NCBI RefSeq assembly: GCF_900182605.1
Contig: NZ_FXTB01000001.1
Location: forward strand, 1 to 64,000
Source of the DNA: Saccharicrinis carchari
Lineage (GTDB): Bacteria > Bacteroidota > Bacteroidia > Bacteroidales > Marinilabiliaceae
Direction: 5' to 3'
DNA: 64,000 nt
Shown here piece after piece: positions 43,922-53,109 of this stretch; positions within the stretch are counted from its first letter, which is position 1, and each line of letters starts with the position of its first letter. A model generated the notes under the pieces. The model was not told where the DNA came from. It saw only the letters and a program-made list of their open reading frames with translations, and made no database searches. The translations under genes and the position numbers were made by a program.

Positions 43922-44946
43922 AGCAAAGTGTATCATATTTAGATAATTTTAGGACTATTGTATATGGATTGGTTGCGCTGTTCCTTATTGTACTGATGGG
44001 TAGCGTTGGTTTTATGGCCATCGAAAAGTATGCGTTTATAGATGCCCTTTATATGACGGTGATTACAGTTTCTACCGTGGGCTTTCGCGAGGTGTTCCCT
44101 TTATCGGATGCAGGCAAATTATTTACAGTTGTACTTATTATTTTTAGTTTAGGTAGTTTTGGTTATGTTATTACTTCTGTAACCCGTTTGGTTGTGGAGG
44201 GTGCCTTACGGCAATCGTATAAACAATATAAGGTGAATAAAAAAATTGTTAAACTCGAAGACCATATTATTGTATGCGGATATGGCAGAAACGGTTATCA
44301 GGCTTGTATAGAGCTTAAGGAACACGGCGAGAAATTTGTGATTGTAGACAAACGTGATAATGTGGTAACCCGAATTTTGAAAGATCCCGATTTACTTTAC
44401 GTTCAGGGCGATGCCAGCTCGGAAGATGTGTTGGATGCTGCACAAATACGCCGCGCCAAAGCGTTAATTACTGCGCTACCCAGCGATGCCGATAATATTT
44501 TTGTGGTGCTCACCGCGCGCGAAATGAACCCAAAGCTAAAAATCATCAGCCGGGCAAGTCAATTTCGTTCCGATATTAAATTGCGTCATGCCGGTGCCAA
44601 TAACGTTATTATGCCAGATAGGATTGGCGGGCAACGGATGGCCAAGTTGGTAACGCAACCCGATGTGGTGGAGTTTGTAGAGTATATCTTATTGCAAAAG
44701 AGCAAAGAAGTGAAACTAATTGAGGTGGAGTGCAATGCTATGAGCGCCCAGAGCGCTGATAAAACTATCCTTGAAATGAACCTGCGTAAAAAGACCGGGG
44801 CTAACCTGATGGGGCTGAAAACGCCGGAGGGTACGTACATCTATAACCCATCGCCTTTACTTAAAATATCGCCCAGAGATAAGTTATTTGTGTTGGGTAC
44901 CGACGAGCAGATAGAGAAATTTATGGAGGTTTTAACAGAAAAATAA
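43918..44946 (+). CDS. Two-helix potassium channel with TrkA-N and TrkA-C domains
   Basis: The 342-residue inner-membrane protein has TM1 (about 13-34), a pore loop and TM2 (about 66-87). The selectivity filter reads TVGFRE (about 53-58) rather than TVGYGD. This is followed by a cytoplasmic RCK/TrkA-N Rossmann domain (HIIVCGYGRNGYQACIEL, VDKRD, QGDASSEDVL) and a TrkA-C domain (about 255-340). It probably conducts K+ under control of a nucleotide or ion ligand. Translation starts at GTG, overlapping the DUF2851 stop by 4 nt. Confidence 0.88.
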   Translation: MKQSVSYLDNFRTIVYGLVALFLIVLMGSVGFMAIEKYAFIDALYMTVITVSTVGFREVFPLSDAGKLFTVVLIIFSLGSFGYVITSVTRLVVEGALRQSYKQYKVNKKIVKLEDHIIVCGYGRNGYQACIELKEHGEKFVIVDKRDNVVTRILKDPDLLYVQGDASSEDVLDAAQIRRAKALITALPSDADNIFVVLTAREMNPKLKIISRASQFRSDIKLRHAGANNVIMPDRIGGQRMAKLVTQPDVVEFVEYILLQKSKEVKLIEVECNAMSAQSADKTILEMNLRKKTGANLMGLKTPEGTYIYNPSPLLKISPRDKLFVLGTDEQIEKFMEVLTEK

Positions 44947-45054
44947 TAACAGAGTCAAACCTTAGTAAATTGGATACGTACAAACAATTTTTAACTTTGG
45001 CTTTATTTTTGATCCAAGGAAAAACGGAAAGAGTATTCACAAAAAAAGTTCATT

Positions 45055-45642
45055 ATGAAATTAAAACAAACAATCGGATGGGGTGTGTTAGCAGTTTTCT
45101 TAAGCTTTGCTGCTTATAGCTGTAAATCGAAAGAAAAAGTGGCCACAAATAGTGAGGTAGGTCAGATACTGGATGATATGCCTTGCGAAAAAGCAGGCAA
45201 ATCAGATAAAAAGTATTTTAGGGCTTTCTCCATGTCCACCAGCAGCGATTTGAGTCTGTCCAAAGAAAAAGCTTTACTTTTGGCAAAACAGCGATTGGTC
45301 ACCCTCATACAGTCCAACACCAAATCGGTGACAGATCGTTACGTGAACGAACGCGAAGTAGGTTCGGCATCCGAATTTGAACAAAAATTTGAGAACTTAA
45401 CACGGGAAGTAGCCGATGAAACTATTAGTAACATTGTTGTAGCCTGCGAAAAGTCGAGCGTATTACCCGATAAAAAATATCGTTCGTTCGTTGCCATCGA
45501 AGTTGCAAAGGAAGATGTACTAAACTCTATGAACAACCGTATTTCGAGTAATGCAAAACTGCAGGTTGATTACGATAAGAAAAAATACGAAGAAATATTT
45601 AACGAAGAGATGCAAAAAATGGCCAACGAGAGAGGGTATTAG
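45055..45642 (+). CDS. LPP20-like lipoprotein
   Basis: A 195-residue lipoprotein with a Cys at about 23 (AAYSC). The body resembles the LPP20 family: SLSKEKALLLAKQRLVTLIQSNTKSVTDRYVNE, followed by VACEKSSVLPDKKYRSFVAIEVAKEDVLNSM. Such proteins are outer-membrane lipoproteins of unclear role. A long charged helix forms the C-terminus. It stands alone, about 108 nt after the K+ channel gene, and ends with its own terminator. Confidence 0.82.
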   Translation: MKLKQTIGWGVLAVFLSFAAYSCKSKEKVATNSEVGQILDDMPCEKAGKSDKKYFRAFSMSTSSDLSLSKEKALLLAKQRLVTLIQSNTKSVTDRYVNEREVGSASEFEQKFENLTREVADETISNIVVACEKSSVLPDKKYRSFVAIEVAKEDVLNSMNNRISSNAKLQVDYDKKKYEEIFNEEMQKMANERGY

Positions 45643-45666
45643 TGTCATCGTAATCCATAAAATAAT

Positions 45667-45694
45667 AAAAGCCGGTATTTTACCGGTTTTTTTA
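45667..45694 (+). terminator. Terminator of LPP20-like gene
   Basis: The stem CCGGTA/TACCGG (extended by G-T and A-T pairs) with a 3-nt loop is followed by seven T, about 25 nt after the stop codon. Confidence 0.8.
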
Positions 45695-45800
45695 TTCATT
45701 TTATCGTTGACCTACATATGCTTTTAGCTACTCGAAGGGTTCATGTTAAACTCTTTTTTTTAACTTGCTAACATTTCGTGTTAAAGGTGAAATTTTAAAA

Positions 45801-46037
45801 ATGGAAGATGTAACGAGTAGAGGGAAAAGAATAAAAAAGGAGTTTATTATCCTTATGATTTGTTTGCTGTTAGCGTTTGGTATAAATATTTATTTCATCA
45901 TTATACACCAAACCCGCTGGGTGGAATTATGGACCTATTTGCCAACCGTAATTTTACTGGGTATCATGATTTACCTACTGCTTGCTGCAGTAAGGTCGCT
46001 TATTTATATTGTACGCATGGTTTTTATAAAGAAATGA
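45801..46037 (+). CDS. Small two-helix membrane protein
   Basis: A 78-residue protein with a charged N-terminus (MEDVTSRGKRIKKE) and two hydrophobic helices (about 15-34 and 42-65). The tail is basic. The ATG at 45801 is preferred to the upstream frame from 45765, which lacks an ATG. I do not recognise the family. It lies between two terminated units and seems monocistronic. Confidence 0.6.
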   Translation: MEDVTSRGKRIKKEFIILMICLLLAFGINIYFIIIHQTRWVELWTYLPTVILLGIMIYLLLAAVRSLIYIVRMVFIKK

Positions 46038-46591
46038 CGATGAAATAGTTTTATACAGGGTTCCGGATTTGCATTGAGCAAAGGATTTTGTTTTGTTCAG
46101 GTTCGTGATGGCATTGTTTATTTCGGCTAAGTATATAAATCTTAGGTTCAGGATATAAGAGTCTGTATTCTAAAATTTCGTGCCTTTGCCAGGCAGGTGC
46201 TTACCATTACAACTTTATGTTTATACTACGCGAGGTGGTATTCCCCGATCTTTTATCAACTCCTTAAGATACGCCGAAGGTATACGAGCATTGTACCACG
46301 CATCAATAGCTTTGCACACCTAATACGGTTGTATCTTTAGTTAAGGCTTATTAAACCACCCCTTTCGTTTCTGTAGCTGTTGTAACCGAGGATTTCAACA
46401 GGTAATATTACCTCAAGTTGCTAACTATTATCACTTTAAAATTCTAATGGGGGAGTGCAATATCCATTACTTTTATTTTAGTTGCTTACTTGTATGATAT
46501 AAACAGAGAAACTAAAAACTTTTCTCTTTGCACCGTTGCTACATTTGAATAAATGATTATCTTTGCACGCGAATTTTAATATATAAGCTTT
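46038..46591. other. Gene-free region before rpsO
   Basis: No reading frame or RNA gene was recognised in about 500 bp. A small TGCCTTTGCCAGGCA hairpin lies near 46180. The rpsO promoter occupies 46536-46565. Confidence 0.5.
46536..46565 (+). promoter_or_regulatory. rpsO promoter, Bacteroidota type
   Basis: TTG at 46536-46538 and TATCTTTG at 46558-46565 with 19 nt between match the Bacteroidota consensus TTG-N19-TAnnTTTG very well. The transcript would start near 46571, about 20 nt before the ATG. This is the clearest promoter in the window. Confidence 0.75.
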
Positions 46592-46861
46592 ATGTACTTG
46601 ACAAAAGAAAAAAAGCAGGAAATCTTCGAGAAATACGGAAAGTCGAATACTGATACTGGTTCAACAGAAGGCCAGATAGCATTATTTACCTACCGTATCG
46701 CTCACTTGACCGAACATTTAAAGGTCAACAAAAAAGATTATAACACAGAGCATTCTTTGGTTAGATTAGTTGGTAAACGTCGTAATCTTCTTGATTATCT
46801 CAAGGATAAAGATATTGAACGTTACCGTTCATTAATTAAAGAATTAGGAATACGTAAGTAA
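46592..46861 (+). CDS. rpsO: 30S ribosomal protein S15
   Basis: The 89-residue protein is of the usual S15 length and binds 16S rRNA in the platform of the small subunit. Family motifs are visible: EKYGKSNTDTGSTEGQIALFTYRIAHLTEHLK, then DYNTEHSLVRLVGKRRNLLDYLKDKDIERYRSLIKELGIRK. It has its own promoter and terminator and lies upstream of pnp, a gene order found in many bacteria. Confidence 0.98.
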   Translation: MYLTKEKKQEIFEKYGKSNTDTGSTEGQIALFTYRIAHLTEHLKVNKKDYNTEHSLVRLVGKRRNLLDYLKDKDIERYRSLIKELGIRK

Positions 46862-46877
46862 TCCTGCAACGAAACAA

Positions 46878-46908
46878 AAAGGCAATCCATAATGGGTTGC
46901 CTTTTTTT
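46878..46908 (+). terminator. rpsO terminator
   Basis: The stem GGCAATCC/GGGTTGCC (46881-46888 with 46894-46901), extended by A-T pairs and followed by seven T, lies 20 nt behind the rpsO stop. Confidence 0.88.
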
Positions 46909-47234
46909 AATGGTCAATGAGGTATTGTCAGTAAAAGCCTTATCGTACATCCATGTTAATGCATAATGCAGCATTCCGAAAGTTGCGGTTGAGTTTTATT
47001 ATTAGGAATACCATTTTTTGTATTTGAACCATTGTTGACAAACAGTTTTTTGTTACGGACAAGGCAAAATCACTGCACAAGCTTTGCCAACCCAAAGGAT
47101 ACAGTTATCCGTCAATCTGCAAACCACCAAGTACCATAGCTCAACACCGATAAACCGCATCACCACCAAACCGCAATAAACCAATCAAAAATTAAATAAA
47201 TCACCTTATCCCCCTATAATAAAATGATATTGCA

Positions 47235-47242
47235 TATATTTG
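47235..47242 (+). promoter_or_regulatory. -7 box for pnp
   Basis: TATATTTG matches TAnnTTTG and lies 29 nt before the chosen pnp ATG. It lies inside the longer open frame from 47224, which supports the later start. Confidence 0.5.
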
Positions 47243-47271
47243 GGGCGTTAAAAAGAAATAAAGAAGAAAAT

Positions 47272-49395
47272 ATGATTAATCCAATTGAAAAAAAAATTGA
47301 TCTTGGCGATGGAAGATCAATCACTATCGAAACAGGTAAATTGGCCAAACAGGCCGACGGTTCGGTAGTTGTAAAAATGAACAACACGGTTTTATTGGCC
47401 ACTGTGGTAACGGCAAAAGATGCTGCTCCCGGGGTCGATTTTATGCCTTTGTCGGTAGAGTACAGAGAGAAGTTTTCGGCCATAGGCCGTTTCCCCGGTG
47501 GGTTTATGAAACGGGAGGCCCGGCCTTCCGACAGCGAAATATTGGTATGCCGATTGGTGGATAGGGCTTTGCGTCCGTTGTTCCCCGAGGATTATCATGC
47601 CGAAACATTTGTGACTATTAATCTGCTTTCGGGCGATAAAGAAGATTTGCCCGATGCATTGGCAGGATTGGCTGCCTCGGCCGCTTTAGCCGTGTCCGAT
47701 ATTCCTTTCCAGGGACCTATTTCGGAGGTACGTGTGTGCCGTATAAACGGTGAGTTGGTGCTTAACCCTACGCGTTCTCAAATGGAAGAAGCCGACATGG
47801 AAGTGGTGGTAGGTGCAACCAAGGAGAATATATTAATGGTAGAAGGCGAAATGCAAGAAGTGTCGGAGCAGGAAATGCTTGAGGCCATGAAATTTGCACA
47901 CGAAGCCATTAAAGTTCAGTGTCAGGCTCAGATAGAGCTGATGGAGGAAGTTGGTAAAACTGTAAAAAGAGAGTACTGCCACGAAGAAAACGATGCCCAA
48001 CTGCTGGAGCATATCAAGGCGGCTACTTACGATAAGGTATATGAAGTGGCTAAAGCAGGACTGCCAAAGAATGAGCGCGCAGATAAGTTTGCAGCCATTA
48101 AAGAGGAGTATATACAAGCCAATTATGCCGATGTAGAAGCATCCGAGATACCTAAAGAGTTAATAGGCAAATACTATCACGATGTAGAAAAAGAAGCGGT
48201 TCGTCGTTGTGTTCTAGACGAAAGAGTACGCCTGGATGGACGTAAAACGGATGAAATTCGTTCCATATGGAGTGAAGTGGATTACCTGCCGGGTCCCCAT
48301 GGATCAGCGGTGTTTACCCGTGGCGAAACGCAAGCTCTTGCTACAGTTACATTGGGTACCAAGCTCGATGAGAAATTAGTGGACGATGTGCTTAACAGAA
48401 CCACAGAACGTTTCTTGTTGCATTATAATTTCCCCCCATTCTCAACCGGTGATGCAAGAATGTCAAGAGGCACCAGCCGTCGCGAGATAGGTCATGGTAA
48501 CCTGGCCTTTAGAGCATTAAAAAACATGTTGCCCGAGGATTATCCTTATACGATCCGTGTTATGTCCGATATTCTGGAATCCAATGGATCGTCGTCAATG
48601 GCTACCGTATGTGCCGGAACATTGGCTTTGATGGATGCCGGGGTGCCTATCAAAAAGCCTGTAACAGGTATTGCCATGGGATTGATTACAGATGAGCAAA
48701 AGAATTTTGCCGTCCTTTCAGATATTTTAGGCGATGAGGATCACTTGGGAGATATGGATTTTAAAGTAACTGGAACCAGAGAGGGTATTACGGCTACACA
48801 AATGGATATTAAGGTGGATGGCCTTTCTTATGAGGTGTTGGAGAAAGCACTCTTACAAGCTCGCGAGGGTCGTTTGCATATCCTGGATAAGATTATGGAA
48901 ACGATGGACGAGCCACGTGCCGACCTTAAACCTCATGCGCCACGTATGGAATCCATTACCATACCAAAAGATATGATTGGTGCGGTAATAGGACCGGGAG
49001 GTAAAATTATACAGGAAATACAAACCAGCACAGACTCTACTATCACCATCGAAGAAATCGGAGATACAGGTAAAGTAAGTGTTTCGGCCAGCAATGCCGA
49101 CGCAATTAATGCAGCTATGGCTAAAATAAAAAGCATTGTGGCGGTACCCGAAGTGGGCGAAGTGTACAAAGGCAAGATTAAGTCAATTGTACCTTTTGGT
49201 GCTTTTGTGGAAATTATACCCGGAAAAGAAGGTTTGCTTCATATATCGGAGATAGAGTGGAAGCGTCTGGAAAAAGTGGAAGACGTACTAAAGGAAGGTG
49301 AAGAAGTAGAGGTTAAGCTGATAGAAGTTGATCAGCGCTCAGGTAAACTAAAACTATCGCGCAAAGCCCTTCTGCCACGTCCCGAACGAAAGTAA
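47272..49395 (+). CDS. pnp: Polyribonucleotide nucleotidyltransferase (PNPase)
   Basis: A phosphorolytic 3'-5' exoribonuclease of 707 residues, the usual length, acting in mRNA turnover. Two RNase PH domains are seen (about 10-145 with [31 protein letters not shown], and about 310-530 with [26 protein letters not shown]). They are followed by a KH domain ([16 protein letters not shown], about 565-600) and an S1 domain ([33 protein letters not shown]). The ATG at 47272 (MINPIEKKI) fits the family start and lies after the -7 box. Confidence 0.98.
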   Translation: MINPIEKKIDLGDGRSITIETGKLAKQADGSVVVKMNNTVLLATVVTAKDAAPGVDFMPLSVEYREKFSAIGRFPGGFMKREARPSDSEILVCRLVDRALRPLFPEDYHAETFVTINLLSGDKEDLPDALAGLAASAALAVSDIPFQGPISEVRVCRINGELVLNPTRSQMEEADMEVVVGATKENILMVEGEMQEVSEQEMLEAMKFAHEAIKVQCQAQIELMEEVGKTVKREYCHEENDAQLLEHIKAATYDKVYEVAKAGLPKNERADKFAAIKEEYIQANYADVEASEIPKELIGKYYHDVEKEAVRRCVLDERVRLDGRKTDEIRSIWSEVDYLPGPHGSAVFTRGETQALATVTLGTKLDEKLVDDVLNRTTERFLLHYNFPPFSTGDARMSRGTSRREIGHGNLAFRALKNMLPEDYPYTIRVMSDILESNGSSSMATVCAGTLALMDAGVPIKKPVTGIAMGLITDEQKNFAVLSDILGDEDHLGDMDFKVTGTREGITATQMDIKVDGLSYEVLEKALLQAREGRLHILDKIMETMDEPRADLKPHAPRMESITIPKDMIGAVIGPGGKIIQEIQTSTDSTITIEEIGDTGKVSVSASNADAINAAMAKIKSIVAVPEVGEVYKGKIKSIVPFGAFVEIIPGKEGLLHISEIEWKRLEKVEDVLKEGEEVEVKLIEVDQRSGKLKLSRKALLPRPERK

Positions 49396-49430
49396 AAAAG
49401 AAGCTACAATTAGTTAAATCATTAAAATTA

Positions 49431-49453
49431 AAAGGCCGCGAGGCCTTTTTTTA
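49431..49453 (+). terminator. pnp terminator
   Basis: AAAGGCC-gcga-GGCCTTT is followed by further T, 36 nt beyond the stop. Confidence 0.88.
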
Positions 49454-49547
49454 TTGCTCTTACTTTTTGTATGTTTACTGATGATTTTTTTTAGTTATTT
49501 TACCGAACACCGGACACCGATTAGCCAACTTAAAACATTATATACCT

Positions 49548-50039
49548 ATGAACCAACTACTATCATACGACGAATGGATGTCTGATCTGGAAGAAAAGGT
49601 GGATAAGATACCCAGGGTGCAGGCTGTAATCTCAAGTTTTGAAGTACTGCCCCGTTTGGGTAAATTGCTTTCCGATAAATCAAACTCTTGTAGTGAGTGT
49701 TTTATGTATTGGCAAAAGCTCCAGGAGTCAACACTGCACTTCGATCAGTTTTTTGAAGACGGAAACAGATATTCAATAGATTTTGAGAATCTGGTGGAGA
49801 TAATAATGCAGCATTTAAAGATAAGCCATGCTATTCGGCCTAAAGGTTATCTACTTTCTTTATATACATTGGCCGGAATGGTTGTTGGTGTATTGCTTGG
49901 TGCCATAGTGGGTTTTGCATTTCTTTCGGGTGAATATAAAGGGGCAGTACTACTGGGCTGGCTTATAGGAATGTTGCTGGGCTGGTCTGCCGGCACCCGA
50001 AAAGAGAAAAGAATGCGGAAACAAAGTAGAATTTTTTAA
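49548..50039 (+). CDS. Unrecognised membrane-anchored protein
   Basis: A 163-residue protein. The first 100 residues are soluble and partly helical, with a Cys pair at about 48 and 51 (SNSCSECFMYW), and the C-terminal part has two hydrophobic glycine-rich helices (about 103-125 and 131-150). The C-terminus is strongly basic (RKEKRMRKQSRIF). I do not recognise it. It is followed after 56 nt by the prolyl oligopeptidase gene in the same direction and may be co-transcribed with it. Confidence 0.7.
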   Translation: MNQLLSYDEWMSDLEEKVDKIPRVQAVISSFEVLPRLGKLLSDKSNSCSECFMYWQKLQESTLHFDQFFEDGNRYSIDFENLVEIIMQHLKISHAIRPKGYLLSLYTLAGMVVGVLLGAIVGFAFLSGEYKGAVLLGWLIGMLLGWSAGTRKEKRMRKQSRIF

Positions 50040-50095
50040 ACAAAATGAATTTATACAATAAACACTATTTATTTTTGCCATCAAATTTTATCGAT

Positions 50096-52234
50096 ATGAA
50101 ACCTAAATTACTGAATAATATCACCTGCTTAAGTGTGTGCTTGCTTATTGTGGCGTGTAATACGAAACCTAAAATGGAAAAATTATCCTACCCCGTAACC
50201 AAAAAAGTGGATACAACTGATGTGTATTTTGGAACCGAGGTACCCGATCCCTATCGCTGGTTAGAAGACGACAGATCGGAAGAAACACAAAATTGGGTAG
50301 TGGAACAAAACAAAGTAACTAATTCCTTCCTACAAAATATCCCATTTCGCGATGCAATTAAAGATAGACTTACCGAAATTTGGGATTACACCAAAATGGG
50401 AGCCCCTTTTAAGCAATCCGGTTTAATCGTTTACGCTAAAAATGATGGCCTGCAAAATCAATCGGTTTATTATTATAAAAAAAGTGAGCAGGACGAAGAG
50501 AAGGTGTTAATAGATCCAAATAAGTTATCTGCAGACGGTACGGTATCCTTAAGTACCTTCAGTATATCCAAAGACGGTAAATACTTGGGTTATGCTATTT
50601 CGCGTGGAGGTTCCGACTGGCGCGAGATATATGTAAAGGACATTGAAAGCGGAACTTTGCTCGACGATCATATTATGTGGGCCAAGTTTTCGGGTATCGC
50701 GTGGTATAAAAATGGTTTTTTCTATTCCCGATTCGACGAGCCCAAAGAGGGTGACGAATTGAAGGGAGAGAATAAAAACCCGAAATTATATTATCATAAG
50801 CTGGGCGATAGGGTGGAAGAGGACAAAGTGATTTTTGAAGACCCCGAACATCCCGGGCGTATGGCCAGTGCAAGCGTTACCGACGACGATAAGTATTTGC
50901 TTATTTATCAAACGGAATCAACCAGCGGTAATGCACTTTATATAAAGGATTTGAGTAAAAAGTCATCCCGCATAATTAAAGTGGTTGATGATTTTGATAA
51001 CGACCATTCCATCGTGGATCATCACAAGGGTACATTTTTGCTTTCTACAAATTACAAAGCTCCCAAAAAACGTATCGTAAAGTTCTCCTTAAATAAGTAT
51101 GCCAAGGAATACTGGGAAGATGTTATCCCCGAACAAAACGATGTGTTAAACAGTGTTTCTGTTTTGGATGGTAAAATGGTAGCACAATACATGAGCGATG
51201 CACAGGATATTGTAAAAGTATTCGATACAAACGGAACGTACCTCTACAATGTTGATTTGCCTGCCATTGGATCGGTGGCTGGTTTTAGCGGCAAAAGGGA
51301 AGATACCGAAACATACTTCTCTTTTAATTCCTTCGTTTATCCTTCGGCAATTTATAAATACGATGTTACAAGCAATAATACCGAGTTGTATTGGCAACCT
51401 GATATAGATATAGATTTTAGCCAATACGAAACCAAACAAGTATTCTTTACAAGTAAAGACGGTACGCAGGTACCGATGTTTATTGTGCACAAAAAGGGGC
51501 TGGTGCTCGATGGAAATAACCCAACCATGTTATATGGCTATGGAGGTTTTAATATATCGCTCACGCCCTCATTTTCGTTGAGCCGTATGGTTTTACTCGA
51601 AAACGGAGGTGTGTACGCTATGGTAAATCTGCGTGGTGGGGGAGAGTACGGGAAGGAATGGCATCAGGCAGGTACTAAATTGCAAAAGCAAAATGTGTTT
51701 GATGATTGCATAGCGGCGGCTGAGTATTTGATAGCGCAAAAATATGCCTCACCACAAAAATTGGCGCTCATGGGTGGATCCAATGGGGGATTATTAGTGG
51801 GGGCGGTAGTAAACCAGCGTCCCGATTTATTTCAGGTAGCTATACCGGCAGTGGGTGTGATGGATATGTTACGATACCATAAGTTCACCATCGGTAGGTT
51901 CTGGGCTACTGATTATGGCACATCTGCCGACAGCAAAGAAATGTTCGATTATCTCTATGCTTATTCACCCATACATAATATTCGTAAAGAAGTGGAATAT
52001 CCGGCAACAATGGTTTTAACCGCCGACCACGACGATAGGGTGGTGCCGGCGCATTCGTTTAAATATATTGCCGCATTGCAAAATACTTACCAGGGTAACA
52101 ATCCCGTCCTTATTCGTATCGATAGTAAAGCGGGGCATGGAGCAGGTAAACCCACCAGTAAACAAATTGAGGAAGCGGCCGACTTGTACTCTTTTATGTT
52201 TTACAACATGCACTTTGCTCCGTTGTATGAATAA
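50096..52234 (+). CDS. Prolyl oligopeptidase (S9A family), lipoprotein
   Basis: A serine peptidase of 712 residues that cleaves short peptides after proline. The chosen ATG at 50096 gives a lipobox Cys at about 21 (LIVAC), indicating an exported lipoprotein. A seven-bladed beta-propeller follows the N-terminal YPVTKKVDTTDVYFGTEVPDPYRWLEDD. The alpha/beta hydrolase domain at the C-terminus carries GGSNGGLL (nucleophile Ser), a DHDDRV Asp and a GHGAGK His, completing the catalytic triad. The upstream frame from 50045 would place residues before the signal peptide and is not used. Confidence 0.95.
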   Translation: MKPKLLNNITCLSVCLLIVACNTKPKMEKLSYPVTKKVDTTDVYFGTEVPDPYRWLEDDRSEETQNWVVEQNKVTNSFLQNIPFRDAIKDRLTEIWDYTKMGAPFKQSGLIVYAKNDGLQNQSVYYYKKSEQDEEKVLIDPNKLSADGTVSLSTFSISKDGKYLGYAISRGGSDWREIYVKDIESGTLLDDHIMWAKFSGIAWYKNGFFYSRFDEPKEGDELKGENKNPKLYYHKLGDRVEEDKVIFEDPEHPGRMASASVTDDDKYLLIYQTESTSGNALYIKDLSKKSSRIIKVVDDFDNDHSIVDHHKGTFLLSTNYKAPKKRIVKFSLNKYAKEYWEDVIPEQNDVLNSVSVLDGKMVAQYMSDAQDIVKVFDTNGTYLYNVDLPAIGSVAGFSGKREDTETYFSFNSFVYPSAIYKYDVTSNNTELYWQPDIDIDFSQYETKQVFFTSKDGTQVPMFIVHKKGLVLDGNNPTMLYGYGGFNISLTPSFSLSRMVLLENGGVYAMVNLRGGGEYGKEWHQAGTKLQKQNVFDDCIAAAEYLIAQKYASPQKLALMGGSNGGLLVGAVVNQRPDLFQVAIPAVGVMDMLRYHKFTIGRFWATDYGTSADSKEMFDYLYAYSPIHNIRKEVEYPATMVLTADHDDRVVPAHSFKYIAALQNTYQGNNPVLIRIDSKAGHGAGKPTSKQIEEAADLYSFMFYNMHFAPLYE

Positions 52235-52261
52235 TTATTATTGATGTGCAATTTCAATGGA

Positions 52262-52894
52262 ATGTTAAATAGGTATATTGTTATCGAAGGAAACATTGGG
52301 GCAGGCAAAACAACATTGGCAGAAAAGGTAGCTAAAGATTTGGGAGCGAGGCTTATATTGGAATCTTTCAAAGAAAATCCTTTTCTGCCTAAGTTTTATT
52401 CCGACCCACAACGATACGCATTCCCCCTGGAACTTTCGTTTTTAGCCGCACGATACAAACAATTAAAGAGTGAACTTAAACAGGGCGATTTATTTAATAA
52501 TTTAACTATTGCCGATTATTATTTGATGAAGTCCTTTATTTTTGCTAAAATTACATTGTCGGATGATGAGTTTCAGCTGTACAGGCAATTCTTTGATATG
52601 ATTAGGTCTTTGTCGGCAAAGCCGGATGTGATGTTTTATATTCATAGAGATGTGAATATACTGAAAAACAATATTATGCAAAGAGGTAGGTCGTACGAAG
52701 TGAGTATTGAAAAAGCGTATTTATCATCCGTGACCAAGAGCTACTTTGACTACTTTAAGGAAGTGAAGGATTTTCCTGTTGTTATATTGGATGCATCCTA
52801 CGCTGATTTTCATCAATATATTCATTACAAACAATTTATCGGCCTGATAAATAAATCGTACCCGCCGGGTGTAACGAGAGTTAAGATAGTTTAA
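52262..52894 (+). CDS. Deoxynucleoside kinase family protein
   Basis: A 210-residue cytoplasmic kinase in the dCK/dGK-like family, phosphorylating deoxynucleosides for salvage. It has a P-loop (EGNIGAGKTTLAEK, about 8-21), a LESFKENPFLPKFY segment resembling the substrate-binding Glu region, DREV-like HRDVNILKNNIMQRGRSYE, and a basic lid region. The start at 52262 (MLNRYIVIEGNIG) is preferred to TTG/ATG codons at 52241-52244, since the P-loop is then near the N-terminus as usual. It follows the peptidase gene by 27 nt. Confidence 0.9.
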   Translation: MLNRYIVIEGNIGAGKTTLAEKVAKDLGARLILESFKENPFLPKFYSDPQRYAFPLELSFLAARYKQLKSELKQGDLFNNLTIADYYLMKSFIFAKITLSDDEFQLYRQFFDMIRSLSAKPDVMFYIHRDVNILKNNIMQRGRSYEVSIEKAYLSSVTKSYFDYFKEVKDFPVVILDASYADFHQYIHYKQFIGLINKSYPPGVTRVKIV

Positions 52895-52980
52895 ATATTG
52901 TAATGTAAAACATCAGTTAATATGCATTTTTCAAATAATAATTCATGAAATGAAGTTTATTTAGATTAAATGACTTGGTG

Positions 52981-53012
52981 TTGTGTTTATTTTGGTAGAA
53001 TATATATATTTG
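52981..53012 (+). promoter_or_regulatory. Promoter of the OmpA/TPR lipoprotein gene
   Basis: TTG at 52981-52983 and TATATTTG at 53005-53012 with 21 nt between fit the Bacteroidota consensus. The leader would be about 90 nt. Confidence 0.6.
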
Positions 53013-53109
53013 CACTAAATGAAAGGATAGCTTTTATTTGTTCAAAACATTGTTAAATTTGTAAATACTTATCGATAGTTAATTGAAAACACGTAATCGG
53101 ATTAATACT

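Larger units (their letters stand above)
46862..47271. other. rpsO-pnp intergenic region
   Basis: Apart from the rpsO terminator and the pnp -7 box at 47235-47242, nothing is recognised. About 47080-47180 is rich in CAACC/ACCACCA triplets but has no clear repeat unit. Confidence 0.5.

Noticed and set aside
46038-46591. Possible RNA gene before rpsO
   Set aside because: Only one small hairpin is visible; no known RNA signature could be recognised and no terminator is present.
47224-47271. Earlier start for pnp
   Set aside because: The -7 box lies inside this stretch, so it would not be in the transcript.
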